Assembly: GCF_900188105.1 (NCBI RefSeq)
Contig: NZ_FZNP01000002.1
Coordinates: forward strand, 835,177 to 899,176
Origin: Actinomadura mexicana
GTDB taxonomy: Bacteria; Actinomycetota; Actinomycetes; Streptosporangiales; Streptosporangiaceae
Direction: 5' to 3'
Length of the DNA stretch: 64,000 bases
Below are positions 26,104-36,538 of this stretch, in pieces. Both the position numbers and the translations under genes were made by a program. The notes beneath the pieces were generated by a model that was given only the letters and a program-made list of their open reading frames with translations, made no database searches and had not been told where the DNA came from. The stretch's first letter is position 1. Each line of letters opens with the position of its first letter.

Positions 26104-27996
26104 ATGGGAGCGCGGCGGCGTGGAGGGCGGGTGGCTGTGTCAAAAGCACGAGGCGGCTCAAGGGACGGCAAGTCGGCCCGGCAACGGGCGGTTATGCTGG
26201 CCCTGCGCTTTTACAGCGGCGTGCTGCGCCGCCAGTGGCGGATCTCGCTTCCGGCGATGATTTTACCGGCACTCGGGAATACCTGCCTGTTCTACCTGAC
26301 CCCGCTCATGGTGGCCGCCCTGGTGGGGCGCCTGGCCGAAGGCGGGGAAAGCGACCTCGCCGCCCTCCTGCCCTACGTCCTCGGATTCGCCGGCCTGATG
26401 ACGGCGGGCGAGGCGCTGTGGCGAGTGGGCCTGCACTTCCTCAACCGGACGAACAGCCGCGGCATCGAATGGCTCGCCAACACCGGCATGGACGAGTTGC
26501 TCGCCAAAGACGCCGCGTTTTTCCATGACAACTTCGCCGGTTCGCTGACCAAACGGATACTGAGCTTCTGCGGCGGTTTCGAAAGTTTCGCCGACACCCT
26601 CACTTTCGCGGTCGTGGCCAACGTGATCCCGCTGTCCTTCGCCTCGGTGATCCTGTGGCGGTACCACCCGCTCCTGGTCGTCGTCCTCCTGGGCCTGATC
26701 GTCTTCACCGCCTTCCTCGTCGTCCCGTTCATCCGCCGCAGGCAGGCGCTGGTGGACAGGCGCGAGGCGGCGAAGGTGAGGGTCTCGGGCCACATCGCCG
26801 ACGTGCTGACCAACATGGAGACGGTCCGTGCGTTCGCCGCCGAGGAGCGGGAGGCCGCCGAGTTCCGCGGCCGGGTCGCCGAGCAGAACCGCCTGGCGCT
26901 GCGCTCCTGGGACTACGCCAACCTGCGGGTCGACACGATCGTCGCTCCGATGTCGATCCTGACCAGCGCCCTGGGGTTGTTCGTCGCGGTGGCGCTTCGC
27001 GGCGGGCTCGGCGTGGAGGCGATCGTGGTGACGTTCTCCTACTACACCAACGCGACACGCATCATGTTCGAGTTCAACCAGATCTACCGGCGGATGGAGA
27101 GCACACTCACCGAGAGCGCCCAGTTCACCGAGCTGCTCCTGGCGCCGCCGACCGTCGCGGACCCGCCCGACCCGCAGCCGTTGCGTCCGGTCGACGCCTC
27201 GGTCCGCTTCGAGCGGGTGCTCTTCGCCCACGGCGGCGGCCCGCCCCTGTTCGAGGGACTCGATCTGGAGATCCCCGGCGGCGCCAAGATCGGCCTGGTG
27301 GGACGGTCCGGAGGCGGCAAGACCACCCTCTCCCGGCTGCTGCTGCGCCTCATGGACGTCGACGGCGGCCGGATCCTCGTCGGCGGCCAGGACATCGCGC
27401 GGCTGCGCCAGAGCGATCTGCGGAGCATGATCGCGTACGTCCCCCAGGAGCCCGCGATGTTCCACCGGTCGGTGCACGACAACATCGCCTTCGCCCGGCC
27501 GGGCGCCACCGAGGCCGAGATCCTCCGGGCCGCGCGGGCGGCGCACGTCACCGAGTTCGTCGAGACGCTCCCGGACGGGTTCGGCACGCTGGTCGGCGAG
27601 CGGGGCGTCAAGCTCTCCGGCGGCCAGCGGCAGCGCATCGCCCTCGCCCGCGCCATCCTGCGGGACGCCCCGATCCTTCTCCTGGACGAGGCGACCAGCG
27701 CGCTGGACTCGGAGAGCGAACTGCTCATCCAGGAGGCGCTGTGGCACCTGATGCGCGACCGCACCGCACTGGTCGTCGCGCACCGTCTGAGCACGGTCGT
27801 CCGCATGGACCGCCTGGTCGTACTCGACCGCGGCCGCGTCCTCGAAGAGGGTTCCCACCGGGAACTCCTCCAGTCCGAGGGGGCTTACGCCCGTCTCTGG
27901 CACCACCAGTCCGGCGGCTTCCTCACCGCCGAAGCCGCCCGGGGCGCCTTGCCCGCCGCCCAGCGCGACCAGGACTCCCAACCGGTGACCGGCTGA
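26104..27996 (+). CDS. ABC exporter half-transporter (fused permease and ATPase)
   Basis: 630 residues. Residues about 40-350 form six TM helices of an ABC type I exporter fold. The nucleotide-binding domain has Walker A GRSGGGKTT, Q-loop YVPQEPAMFH, signature LSGGQRQRIALARA, Walker B ILLLDEATSALD and the H-loop VVAHRLSTV. It works as a dimer exporting an unknown substrate (lipid, drug or peptide). There is no C39 peptidase domain. It is bracketed by two paralogous membrane-anchored genes, which may be accessory to the transporter or just a duplication footprint. Confidence 0.92.
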   Translation: MGARRRGGRVAVSKARGGSRDGKSARQRAVMLALRFYSGVLRRQWRISLPAMILPALGNTCLFYLTPLMVAALVGRLAEGGESDLAALLPYVLGFAGLMTAGEALWRVGLHFLNRTNSRGIEWLANTGMDELLAKDAAFFHDNFAGSLTKRILSFCGGFESFADTLTFAVVANVIPLSFASVILWRYHPLLVVVLLGLIVFTAFLVVPFIRRRQALVDRREAAKVRVSGHIADVLTNMETVRAFAAEEREAAEFRGRVAEQNRLALRSWDYANLRVDTIVAPMSILTSALGLFVAVALRGGLGVEAIVVTFSYYTNATRIMFEFNQIYRRMESTLTESAQFTELLLAPPTVADPPDPQPLRPVDASVRFERVLFAHGGGPPLFEGLDLEIPGGAKIGLVGRSGGGKTTLSRLLLRLMDVDGGRILVGGQDIARLRQSDLRSMIAYVPQEPAMFHRSVHDNIAFARPGATEAEILRAARAAHVTEFVETLPDGFGTLVGERGVKLSGGQRQRIALARAILRDAPILLLDEATSALDSESELLIQEALWHLMRDRTALVVAHRLSTVVRMDRLVVLDRGRVLEEGSHRELLQSEGAYARLWHHQSGGFLTAEAARGALPAAQRDQDSQPVTG

Positions 27997-28011
27997 GTGG
28001 GGCCGTCCCCG

Positions 28012-28693
28012 CGGTTGACCTTGAACCTGACGCGCATAAGGGTGAGTGGTGATGAACGGGTCAATGCCAGATCATGACAGAAGCACCGGCACCGGCTTGA
28101 CGATGCAGCATGTGGGGATCGCGGGCGCGGTCGGCGCGGTGCTGCTCGGAATGGTCGTGGCGGTGGTGATCGCCGTGACCCCCGAGAACGGCGGCGGGCC
28201 GGGCAAGCGTGCGGCGGCCGCGCCGCCGACGACGTCGACCAAGGCGGCGCCTTCCGCGCCCGCCGGCTCGGCCGCGCCGAAACCGTCCGCGAAGGCGACC
28301 ATCTCGGCGCCGGTCGTGCGCTGGCGGGGGACGCTGCTGCTGAAAGGGGCGACGACGCGGCGAGATCTGGACGCCGTACCGCCGCGACTCTCGGAGCGGA
28401 ACGGGGAGCCCGACATCCGGGGCGACTGGCTCCAACCTCTGGTGAAGGCCCAGTCGGACGCGCAGGTCGTGCTGATGCGTCCACGGAGCGAGCCGTCGGC
28501 GGTCCGGTGCCGGGATGCCCTGGCGACGGAGGGGTCCGACGAGGTCGCGGTGGACGAGGAGGACGTGGTCTGCGTATCGACCGCCGCGGGCCGGGTGGCG
28601 CGACTGACGATCCTGAAAGCGCGCATAACCATCAACTCACCGATCGTCAGGGCACGCGTGGTGATCTGGGACATGCCGGCGACCGGACAGTGA
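28012..28693 (+). repeat. Duplicated segment, copy B (downstream of the ABC exporter)
   Basis: Partner of 25152-25817 in direct orientation. The leader cggttgacct and cataagggtg, the start region and most of the gene correspond. Confidence 0.8.
28052..28693 (+). CDS. Membrane-anchored extracytoplasmic protein, paralogue B
   Basis: 213 residues, colinear with paralogue A: identical MNGSMPDHD start, the same TM segment, a longer Thr/Ala/Pro linker, and the same C-terminal domain (RDLDAVPPRLSERNGEPDIRG, SDAQVVLMRP, PIVRARVVIWDMP). Both cysteines are retained. Substitutions are spread along the gene with the frame kept, which indicates selection after duplication. Function unknown. Confidence 0.8.
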   Translation: MNGSMPDHDRSTGTGLTMQHVGIAGAVGAVLLGMVVAVVIAVTPENGGGPGKRAAAAPPTTSTKAAPSAPAGSAAPKPSAKATISAPVVRWRGTLLLKGATTRRDLDAVPPRLSERNGEPDIRGDWLQPLVKAQSDAQVVLMRPRSEPSAVRCRDALATEGSDEVAVDEEDVVCVSTAAGRVARLTILKARITINSPIVRARVVIWDMPATGQ

Positions 28694-28698
28694 CCGCC

Positions 28699-28734
28699 GG
28701 CGGCCCCGGCGGTTCTTTGGGCGCCGGGGCCGCC
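28699..28734 (+). terminator. Hairpin terminator after paralogue B
   Basis: Perfect 13-bp stem ggcggccccggcg / cgccggggccgcc with a 10-nt loop, 5 bp past the stop. It closes the paralogue A, exporter, paralogue B unit. Confidence 0.8.
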
Positions 28735-28959
28735 GATCCTCGCGACGCCCCGGCTGTGAGGCTTTGTGCCCACCCCTGGGACTGTCGGAGAGCCGTCAAC
28801 AGGCCGTCGCGCCGACCCGACCCGTAACGCCTCCTACGGGCAGCCTCCACCACCGCACCGGCCATGTGAGGGACCTCCCGGAGCCTCCAAGCCCGACGCG
28901 GGCGCGGTCGTCCTGGGCGCCTCGGCGGCGTCGGCGCCGCTCGTGGTGGACGCGCGGGC

Positions 28960-29235
28960 TCAGCCGTTGTCCTCGACGCCGAGCGCTTGCACGATTCCCT
29001 CGGCCACCGACGTGATGATCCCGGGGTAGTAGAAGACGACCGCGATCACGATGCTGAGCACGATGAACTGAATGAACCGCGTGATCTCCCGGGTGAACAG
29101 GAAGAACAGGGCCACGATCCCGACGATGACCAGGAACAGCGGCCCGAAGATATTGCGCAGCCAGTCGGCCAGTTGCTGGGTGTTCGGGTCGTCTTTCGCG
29201 GCCAGGATCACGGCCGCCTTCACGCTGTGCATCAT
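28960..29235 (-). CDS. Small two-helix membrane protein
   Basis: 91 residues. An amphipathic N-terminus (DPNTQQLADWLRNIFG) is followed by two hydrophobic helices separated by a short FTREITRF turn. The compact two-helix plan with an N-terminal cytoplasmic helix resembles small membrane components found near actinobacterial conjugation or secretion ATPases, but no such genes are adjacent. Role unknown. The ATG at 29235 is followed by a second ATG. Confidence 0.7.
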   Translation of the reverse strand: MMHSVKAAVILAAKDDPNTQQLADWLRNIFGPLFLVIVGIVALFFLFTREITRFIQFIVLSIVIAVVFYYPGIITSVAEGIVQALGVEDNG

Positions 29236-29773
29236 GTCGTCTCTGCTCCCTGCCCGGCTCCTGTGATCGCTACCATCTCACGCGGCCAGGGGTCCCACCG
29301 CGCAACCGGTCCGCGTTGTCCCCCGGCGCTCGACGGCGCCTTGCCGCACGGCCGCCGGGCGGGGTCTCGGGCCGCGATCGGGTGCTCATGATGACGTGTT
29401 CGCTCGCGTCCCCGGCGACCGTGCCGGGCGGCGGCGCCTATCGCGCCCGCACCATCGGGTCGTCTCGCCACCGTCGAGCCATTGTCCGATCCTCTCGCGT
29501 GTCCCGGACCCATTGTGCGCCGTTGGCCGTTTCCGGCAAAGGGCTCCGGCGGCCGGTCGTACGTCGCGTCATCACCCATCAGTCGGCAACACTAGCCGCG
29601 GTCGGCGCGGACGTGCCCCGGCCGAATCCGTCGCCGGGCCGGAGCATTGCCGGCACGCTGCGGCAATGCCCGCCGCGAACCTCGGCTGGGTCGGCGTCGA
29701 AGCCGGTCGCACCTACATGCCCATCGCACGAGCCCACCACAGCGCTCCCGGCACGGAGTAGCCATGGACGACT
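29236..29773. other. Gene-free stretch
   Basis: About 540 bp without a convincing gene. A short plus-strand frame near 29666-29761 (MPAANLGWVGVEAGRTYMP) has coding-like residues, but no family or ribosome-binding site can be assigned. It could be a gene remnant. Confidence 0.5.
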
Positions 29774-29802
29774 GAGTGGAGCCAGGGCAAACCTGACTCC
29801 AC
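29774..29802 (-). terminator. Candidate terminator of the xylanase gene
   Basis: Twelve-base-pair stem agtggagccagg / cctgactccact with one mismatch and a 5-nt loop, about 100 bp downstream of the xylanase stop. Confidence 0.5.
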
Positions 29803-29899
29803 TCCGCCGTGCGGGCGTGTCACTGGAACTGTGCGAAGAATCTCCAGATCTTTCCCCTGGTCCAGGTGGCGACGATTCGCCCGTTCGGCTTGGGGCAGA

Positions 29900-31384
<1,485 letters not shown>

Positions 31385-31506
31385 TCACAGGAACGCACAC
31401 ACCACCAGGGCGTCGCGGACTCAGTGTGTGAGCCCCCGCAGATCCCGTCAATAGTCTCCAAGTCTTTTCATAGCGGCGTATGCGCGATCTGCGGCTGGCC
31501 GGCGCT

Positions 31507-31631
31507 CGAAACTTTTCGAAGTTCCGGGGCCCTTGACGATGCCTTTCTTCCTGTTATTTACTCCGGCCACCGCCACCCCTCGACCGCCGATGGAGAGAAG
31601 GTCTCGTCCGACGAAAGTTGTTAGCGCTAAC
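31507..31631. promoter_or_regulatory. Operators in the xylanase/arabinofuranosidase intergenic region
   Basis: gttagcgctaac (31620-31631) is a perfect 12-bp palindrome with the central CG-type core of LacI-family operators, about 24 bp before the GH62 start. A second element, cgaaacttttcga (31507-31519), resembles the cgaa-ttcg elements upstream of Streptomyces xylanase genes, and a half-site cgaaagtt lies at 31612. Together they predict repression of both divergent genes in the absence of xylo-oligosaccharides. Confidence 0.6.
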
Positions 31632-31654
31632 ATCCAAACGAAAGGATGAAGGTC

Positions 31655-33097
31655 ATGGTGAGGACCGGTGCGGTGCTGGCATCGCTCCTGCTTTCGGTGC
31701 TCATGTGCGTGACGAACCCGCAGCCCGCCCAGGCCGCGACAGTGGATGTGAACAAGTGGTACGTCCTGGTCAACCGCAACAGCGGCAAGGCCTTGGACGT
31801 CTACAACCTGGCGACCGGCGACGGCGCCCGCATCACCCAGTGGACGCGAAACGATCAGAACCAGCAGCAGTGGCAGTTCGTCGGCTCTGGCGACGGCTAC
31901 TACCGCGTCAGGTCCCGCCACTCCGGCAAGGTGCTGGACGTCTACGACTTCTCCACCGCCAACGGCGGCTCGATCGTCCAGTGGGCGGACCTGAACGGCA
32001 CCAACCAGCAGTGGCGGCTGGCCGACAGCCCTGGCGGCTACGTGCGGCTGGTCTCGCGCCACAGCAACAAGGCCCTCGAAGTGCAAGGCGGTTCCACCGC
32101 CGACAACGCGAACATCGTCCAGTACGACGACTGGGGTGGTGACAACCAGCAGTGGCAGCTCGTCCCGGTCGGCGGCGACTCCACTCCGGCGTGCGATCTC
32201 CCGTCGGCGTACCGCTGGTCATCAACGGGCCCGCTCGCGCAGCCCAAGTCGGGATGGGTCTCGCTCAAGGACTTCACCGTCGCCCCCTACAACGGCAGGC
32301 ACCTCGTCTATGCGACGACGCACGACACGGGGACGAGGTGGGGTTCGATGAACTTCGGCCTGTTCGGCAACTGGTCGGAGATGGCCTCGGCCGCCCAGAA
32401 CACGATGTCGAACGGCACCGTCGCGCCCACGCTGTTCTACTTCGCTCCGAAGAACATCTGGGTGCTCGCCTACCAGTGGGGCGGGACCGCATTCTCCTAC
32501 CGGACGTCGAGCGACCCGACCAACCCTAATGGGTGGTCATCACAGCAGGTGCTCTTCTCCGGAAGCATATCCGGCTCGGGAACAGGGCCCATCGACCAGA
32601 CGCTCATCGGTGACAGCACGAACATGTACCTTTTCTTCGCCGGCGACAATGGCAAGATCTACCGGGCGAGTATGCCGATCGGAAACTTCCCGGGCAGTTT
32701 CGGCACGACCTCGACAGTGGTCATGAGCGATTCGACCAACAACCTGTTCGAGGCCGTCCAGGTCTACAGGCTCCAGGGCCAGAGCCGCTACCTCATGATC
32801 GTCGAGGCGATCGGCTCGCAGGGGCGCTACTTCCGCTCGTTCACGGCCACCAGCCTGAACGGCTCGTGGGCACCGCAGGCCGCGTCCGAGGCCAACCCCT
32901 TCGCCGGCAAGGCCAACAGCGGCGCCACCTGGACCAACGACATTAGCCACGGCGAACTGATCCGGACCAGCGCCGATCAGACCTTCACCGTCGATCCCTG
33001 CAATCTGCAGCTGCTCTACCAGGGGCGCAGCCCCAACTCCGGCGGCGACTACGGCCTCCTGCCCTACCGGCCGGGCCTGCTGACCCTGCAGCGCTGA
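31655..33097 (+). CDS. Secreted CBM13-GH62 alpha-L-arabinofuranosidase
   Basis: 480 residues from the ATG at 31655 (aaagga 8 bp upstream); an ATG at 31646 would leave no spacing. Signal peptide ending near PQPAQA. An N-terminal ricin-type CBM13 trefoil (residues about 30-170; [24 protein letters not shown]) precedes the GH62 five-bladed propeller ([23 protein letters not shown] cut after position 20, [49 protein letters not shown] strand). It releases arabinose side chains from arabinoxylan and thus complements the divergent xylanase. Confidence 0.93.
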   Translation: MVRTGAVLASLLLSVLMCVTNPQPAQAATVDVNKWYVLVNRNSGKALDVYNLATGDGARITQWTRNDQNQQQWQFVGSGDGYYRVRSRHSGKVLDVYDFSTANGGSIVQWADLNGTNQQWRLADSPGGYVRLVSRHSNKALEVQGGSTADNANIVQYDDWGGDNQQWQLVPVGGDSTPACDLPSAYRWSSTGPLAQPKSGWVSLKDFTVAPYNGRHLVYATTHDTGTRWGSMNFGLFGNWSEMASAAQNTMSNGTVAPTLFYFAPKNIWVLAYQWGGTAFSYRTSSDPTNPNGWSSQQVLFSGSISGSGTGPIDQTLIGDSTNMYLFFAGDNGKIYRASMPIGNFPGSFGTTSTVVMSDSTNNLFEAVQVYRLQGQSRYLMIVEAIGSQGRYFRSFTATSLNGSWAPQAASEANPFAGKANSGATWTNDISHGELIRTSADQTFTVDPCNLQLLYQGRSPNSGGDYGLLPYRPGLLTLQR

Positions 33098-33136
33098 CGG
33101 GGTGGCACGGATCCGGCCCCGCTGCCGGCCCGGCGA

Positions 33137-33165
33137 GGCGGGCTCGGCGAAACGCCGAGCCCGCC
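33137..33165 (+). terminator. Strong hairpin terminator after GH62 gene
   Basis: Perfect 13-bp stem ggcgggctcggcg / cgccgagcccgcc with an aaa loop, 40 bp past the stop. Confidence 0.8.
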
Positions 33166-33212
33166 AAGTGCACCGCGCACCGTTCACGGACGGATGCTCA
33201 AGGAGCCCCCAG

Positions 33213-33596
33213 TTAGCGGAGGACGGCCAGGACACGGCGGTGACCGGCGAGCGTCGGGCCGCCCCAGGAGTCCTTCAGCGAACCGCCCGTCCCGATGAGA
33301 CGGCGGGCCCGGTAGAGCAGGTTGAGCACCACGATCGCCCACCCGTACGCGGCCGCCAGGAGCGACAGGACACCGAGCGGCAGCGAGAGGAGGGCGTGCA
33401 GGATCGTTCGGAACCGTCCGGGACGCGCGGACGGCACGTCCAGCAGACGGCGCGCGAGCGCCGGCTGCACCCGGGCACCCGTGAGCGAGGCCAGCCCCGC
33501 AGGCAGGGCCGCGAGCGCGTAAGCGGACGCCGCCAGAGCGATGGGCCGAAGCGAGACCCGCGCGTGTCGCGGGAAACGAGAACCGCCATGAGACAC
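33213..33596 (-). CDS. Short membrane protein resembling a truncated sensor-type domain
   Basis: 127 residues with hydrophobic stretches at about 18-45 and 65-95. The sequence LLSLPLGVLSLLAAAYGWA and then SLKDSWGGPTLAG resembles the putative membrane sensor domain placed before actinobacterial histidine kinases, where the motif normally continues into another TM helix. Here it stops at once with HRRVLAVLR, so the protein is probably truncated. The GTG start at 33596 is uncertain; a better-spaced ATG at 33589 belongs to a different frame. Confidence 0.45.
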   Translation of the reverse strand: MSHGGSRFPRHARVSLRPIALAASAYALAALPAGLASLTGARVQPALARRLLDVPSARPGRFRTILHALLSLPLGVLSLLAAAYGWAIVVLNLLYRARRLIGTGGSLKDSWGGPTLAGHRRVLAVLR

Positions 33597-33968
33597 CTTC
33601 CGAGCTGCGTGAACAGGTGTCTCCAGGCTCGTCCTCAGGGCGTCCTCGGGTCGATCGTGGAAGCAGGCGGACCGGGGGTTCGGTTAACCTCACCCCGTCC
33701 GCGAACAAGGGATCAAATCATTCGGTCAAGGACCGTAGGCAGGCCATGAGGGCCTTGCCGCGCGGACTGCGGCATGGGAGTGCCTCCGACATCGGGGCAC
33801 AACGGCTGAGGTCATCCGTCAGCCCAGCGACGCGGCTCGCGGCGCGTAGCTCGTCCGGGGCATTCGGAAGGTGGGTGGCGAACTCGCTCTCAGGGCACGG
33901 TCGCCTTCGGACGCGGTGGCGATCTCCCCGGGGAGATCGCCCCGCCGCGTTCCGTGTGGGTCGGCGGT
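33597..33968. other. Gene-free stretch with a gene-end remnant
   Basis: About 370 bp between convergent or unrelated genes. The only recognisable content is the 49-bp remnant at 33717-33765 that matches the 3' end of the ASCH-domain gene at 37.6 kb. Confidence 0.5.
33717..33765 (-). repeat. Direct repeat copy 1: 3'-end remnant of the ASCH-type gene
   Basis: About 46 of 49 bases match 37611-37659. On the minus strand it encodes PRGKALMACLRSLTE and a stop, against PRGKALMAYLRSLTE in the intact gene. The upstream part of the gene is missing, so a recombination or deletion end falls here. Confidence 0.7.
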
Positions 33969-35126
33969 TCATCGTCCTTGGCGGAAGATGGCTCCGTCAG
34001 ACGAGGACTCATCCGCAGGCCTTAGCTGCCCCACGCCCCACAGGGTGCTGGTCCCCGGAACCAGGGCCATGCCGTCGACGTAGGCGGTACGGTTCCCGGC
34101 CTGCACGGTCGAACTCGACCAAGTGCCGTCGGACGAACGGTGCATCAGCACCGGTACGTCGCGGCCCGCCTCCCGCGGATCGCCGTCCCCGGAGATCCAC
34201 AGCCCGCCGTGGCCGTCGGCCGCGGCGACCCGCGGACGCCAGCTCCCCGGCACGTCCACCTTCTGCCACCGACTGCCGTCCCAGCGTGCGGCCACCGGGA
34301 GCTCCGTTACGCCAAGGTCGTCGGTACGCCACACCGTCCCGGTCACCCAGACTTGCGTGGCCGACACTGCGACCACGTCCGACAGGAAGACTTGCTGCGA
34401 GGGCTCTCCCTCGCCGCCCCGGATGTCGTCGGGCAACCCGTCGCCGGCCGGCACCTGGGTCCAGGCCGTGCCGTCGTAATGTGCGATCACCTTGAAGCTG
34501 TCCGAGGAGTCGTTACCGATCGCCCAGATATCGCGAGCCGATACCGCGCTGGCCCGTTCGATGCTGTACGGCAACTGGATCTGGGTCCACCGGCGGCCGT
34601 CGAAGTGCCAGGTGCCCACGCCGGCGTCGCGGCGATTGTCACTGAAGACCCATGCCTTGTCGGGGCCCGCCGCGGTCACACCGCTGACGACGCCGGTGGC
34701 CCATCGATGTGCGACCACCCATTTGCGGCCGTTCCAACGCAGTGCGTATGAGCCTCTGGAAGCGTTATCGCTGTCGCCGACCGCCCAGGTGTTGGAAGCG
34801 GATGTGGCGCTGGCCTCGCGGATCTCCCCGGGCAGTCCGGCGGGCACTGCCACGTCGCGCCAGGCCCTGCCGTTCCAGTGCTGCGCGACGATCCGGTCGT
34901 GCTGGTCACCGGTGACGAACGTCCAGGCGTTGCGCGGGCCGGTGGCCGTGACCGCCGACATGAGGTCGTACTGGCTGAAGTCGTTGGTCTTCACCGGCTG
35001 CCAGGGCTGCGGCTGTGCGGCTCGTGCCGGCTGTACCGCTCCCACGAACGACAACAGCAGCGCGAACATCGGCACTGGCATGAGATGACGGAGCTTGAGG
35101 GTGAAGGTGATGCGTGAATGCCACAT
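33969..35126 (-). CDS. Secreted WD/kelch-like repeat protein
   Basis: 385 residues from the ATG at 35126 (gggga upstream); the frame stays open to 35195. A signal peptide covers residues about 1-36 (LMPVPMFALLLSFVGAVQPARA). The mature protein is a series of about seven repeats of the type SAVSARDIWAIGNDS, then HYDGTAWTQVP (xxWNGxxW preceded by xxDxWAVG), as in beta-propeller proteins. No catalytic motif is visible. It is probably an exported binding or scaffold protein; a cell-wall anchor is absent. Confidence 0.75.
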   Translation of the reverse strand: MWHSRITFTLKLRHLMPVPMFALLLSFVGAVQPARAAQPQPWQPVKTNDFSQYDLMSAVTATGPRNAWTFVTGDQHDRIVAQHWNGRAWRDVAVPAGLPGEIREASATSASNTWAVGDSDNASRGSYALRWNGRKWVVAHRWATGVVSGVTAAGPDKAWVFSDNRRDAGVGTWHFDGRRWTQIQLPYSIERASAVSARDIWAIGNDSSDSFKVIAHYDGTAWTQVPAGDGLPDDIRGGEGEPSQQVFLSDVVAVSATQVWVTGTVWRTDDLGVTELPVAARWDGSRWQKVDVPGSWRPRVAAADGHGGLWISGDGDPREAGRDVPVLMHRSSDGTWSSSTVQAGNRTAYVDGMALVPGTSTLWGVGQLRPADESSSDGAIFRQGR

Positions 35127-35747
35127 CGTTCCCCCGATCAAGAAAGGGCTGAAACGGTCATCTATAGGACACTTGGTGCGTCCCGTTGGTAGCACTCGAT
35201 ACCGGATACGGTCACCGCGTCAACCGCTCGTCTTGATCATCCGTCCGGTATCCAAGCTGACCGCGGATGCGGCCCGATCTCCGCTGATGTTGCCGATCAC
35301 GCCCGATTCCGCCTTGATCGACAGGTTGAGAACAGCCAGCTCCGCAGGCAGTCGGGCCAGATCGAGGTCGGGCCGTCCACAGCCAGGTGTCGCCGAGAAG
35401 GGCCTACAGGGCGGCCGAATCCCACAAGACAAGCCCGTTACCGGGCACACCATAAAATCCCTCTACTGGCCTGTGCAAAACGCTTAGATCGGGGTTTTCT
35501 GGAACGGCATCTGTGCGCCGGAGATGTAGCCGTGGCCCCGGGTGTTCGCGAGTTCGGGCACCACCCTCAATGGTCCTTGCTCGGTCGGCCGTGCACACGC
35601 AAGCCGTGTGACGTTGCCAGAGAGTCGCCTCGCCGCGCAGCGTGGCGGCGCGCGGTCTGCGGCATGAGAGCGCGTTCCCGGGATGGCTCGGCCGTCCTGC
35701 GACCGCGTGATGAGGCGAGCCGCGGAGTTCGTCCCCGCCGCCGAAGG
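35127..35747. other. Gene-free stretch
   Basis: About 620 bp. Minus-strand frames at 35220-35453 and 35404-35598 contain coding-like runs (LDLARLPAELAVLNLSIKAE; NPDLSVLHRPVEGFYGVPG) but no initiation site, and neither matches a family I know. They may be fragments of a degraded gene. Confidence 0.4.
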
Positions 35748-36398
35748 TTACCGATCCGGTTCCGCGGGTCGGCGGGCGAACAGGATCGCACCCGGCTTCG
35801 GCTCGTCCGGATTCAGCAGATGCTGCGCCTCCACGGCGAAGCCCGCCTCGCGGAGCCAGTCGGCCATGCGGGACGGTTGGCGGTGGTGCACAGACGCCTG
35901 CAGGGCATGGTCGCCTTCACCGGTCGTCTCGATCTTTGACTCGTTACCGACGTGGAACCCTACGGCCAGTACCCCACCGGGCCGTAGCACCCGGTGGAAC
36001 TGTTCGAGCACGCCCGGCACCGCCTCGTCCGGGATGTAGATCAGCGACCACCACGCGAGCACACCGGCGAGGGAGTCGTCGGCGAGTTCCAGGTCGGTCA
36101 TCGAACCGACCTCGAACCGCGCGCCGGGATGCTCGCGGCGGGCGTTCTCGATCATCGCGGGTGACAGGTCGATGCCGAACGCGTCCGCGCCCAACTCCCG
36201 CAGCAGGGCGGTGGTGTGCCCCGGCCCGCAGCCCACGTCGGCGACGGGCCCGCCGCCGATCGCGCGGACCAGGTCGGCGAACAGCACCACCCCCGCGCGG
36301 ACGTGGAGCAGCCTGTCGAGCAGGTCACGGGTCTCGTCGGCGTAGCCGGCCGCCAGGGCGTCGTAGGAGTTCCGGGTATCGGTCAACCAGGTCATCAA
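35748..36398 (-). CDS. Class I SAM-dependent methyltransferase
   Basis: 216 residues. Motif I VADVGCGPGHTTALLRELG, the acidic post-I residue in FGIDLSPAMIENAR, motif II LADDSLAGVLAWWSLIYI and motif III LRPGGVLAVGFHVG are complete. The N-terminal YDALAAGYADETRD is typical of small-molecule methyltransferases of the Methyltransf_11/25 group. No neighbouring pathway gene suggests a substrate. A second ATG directly follows the first. Confidence 0.88.
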   Translation of the reverse strand: MMTWLTDTRNSYDALAAGYADETRDLLDRLLHVRAGVVLFADLVRAIGGGPVADVGCGPGHTTALLRELGADAFGIDLSPAMIENARREHPGARFEVGSMTDLELADDSLAGVLAWWSLIYIPDEAVPGVLEQFHRVLRPGGVLAVGFHVGNESKIETTGEGDHALQASVHHRQPSRMADWLREAGFAVEAQHLLNPDEPKPGAILFARRPAEPDR

Positions 36399-36538
36399 AT
36401 GACAGTAGCCCCTTCATCGCCCATCCAGCCGGCGCCCAGGATCAGCACCGAGCGCCCGCCCAGCGGCAGAAGAGTACGTCTGGGACGTCAACGAAATATT
36501 CGGTGGTCCCATTCGGTCCGCGGTGGTGAAGTGACGGG

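Noticed and set aside
26263..27981. 572-codon minus-strand frame opposite the ABC exporter
   Set aside because: Shadow frame; the exporter motifs are all on the plus strand.
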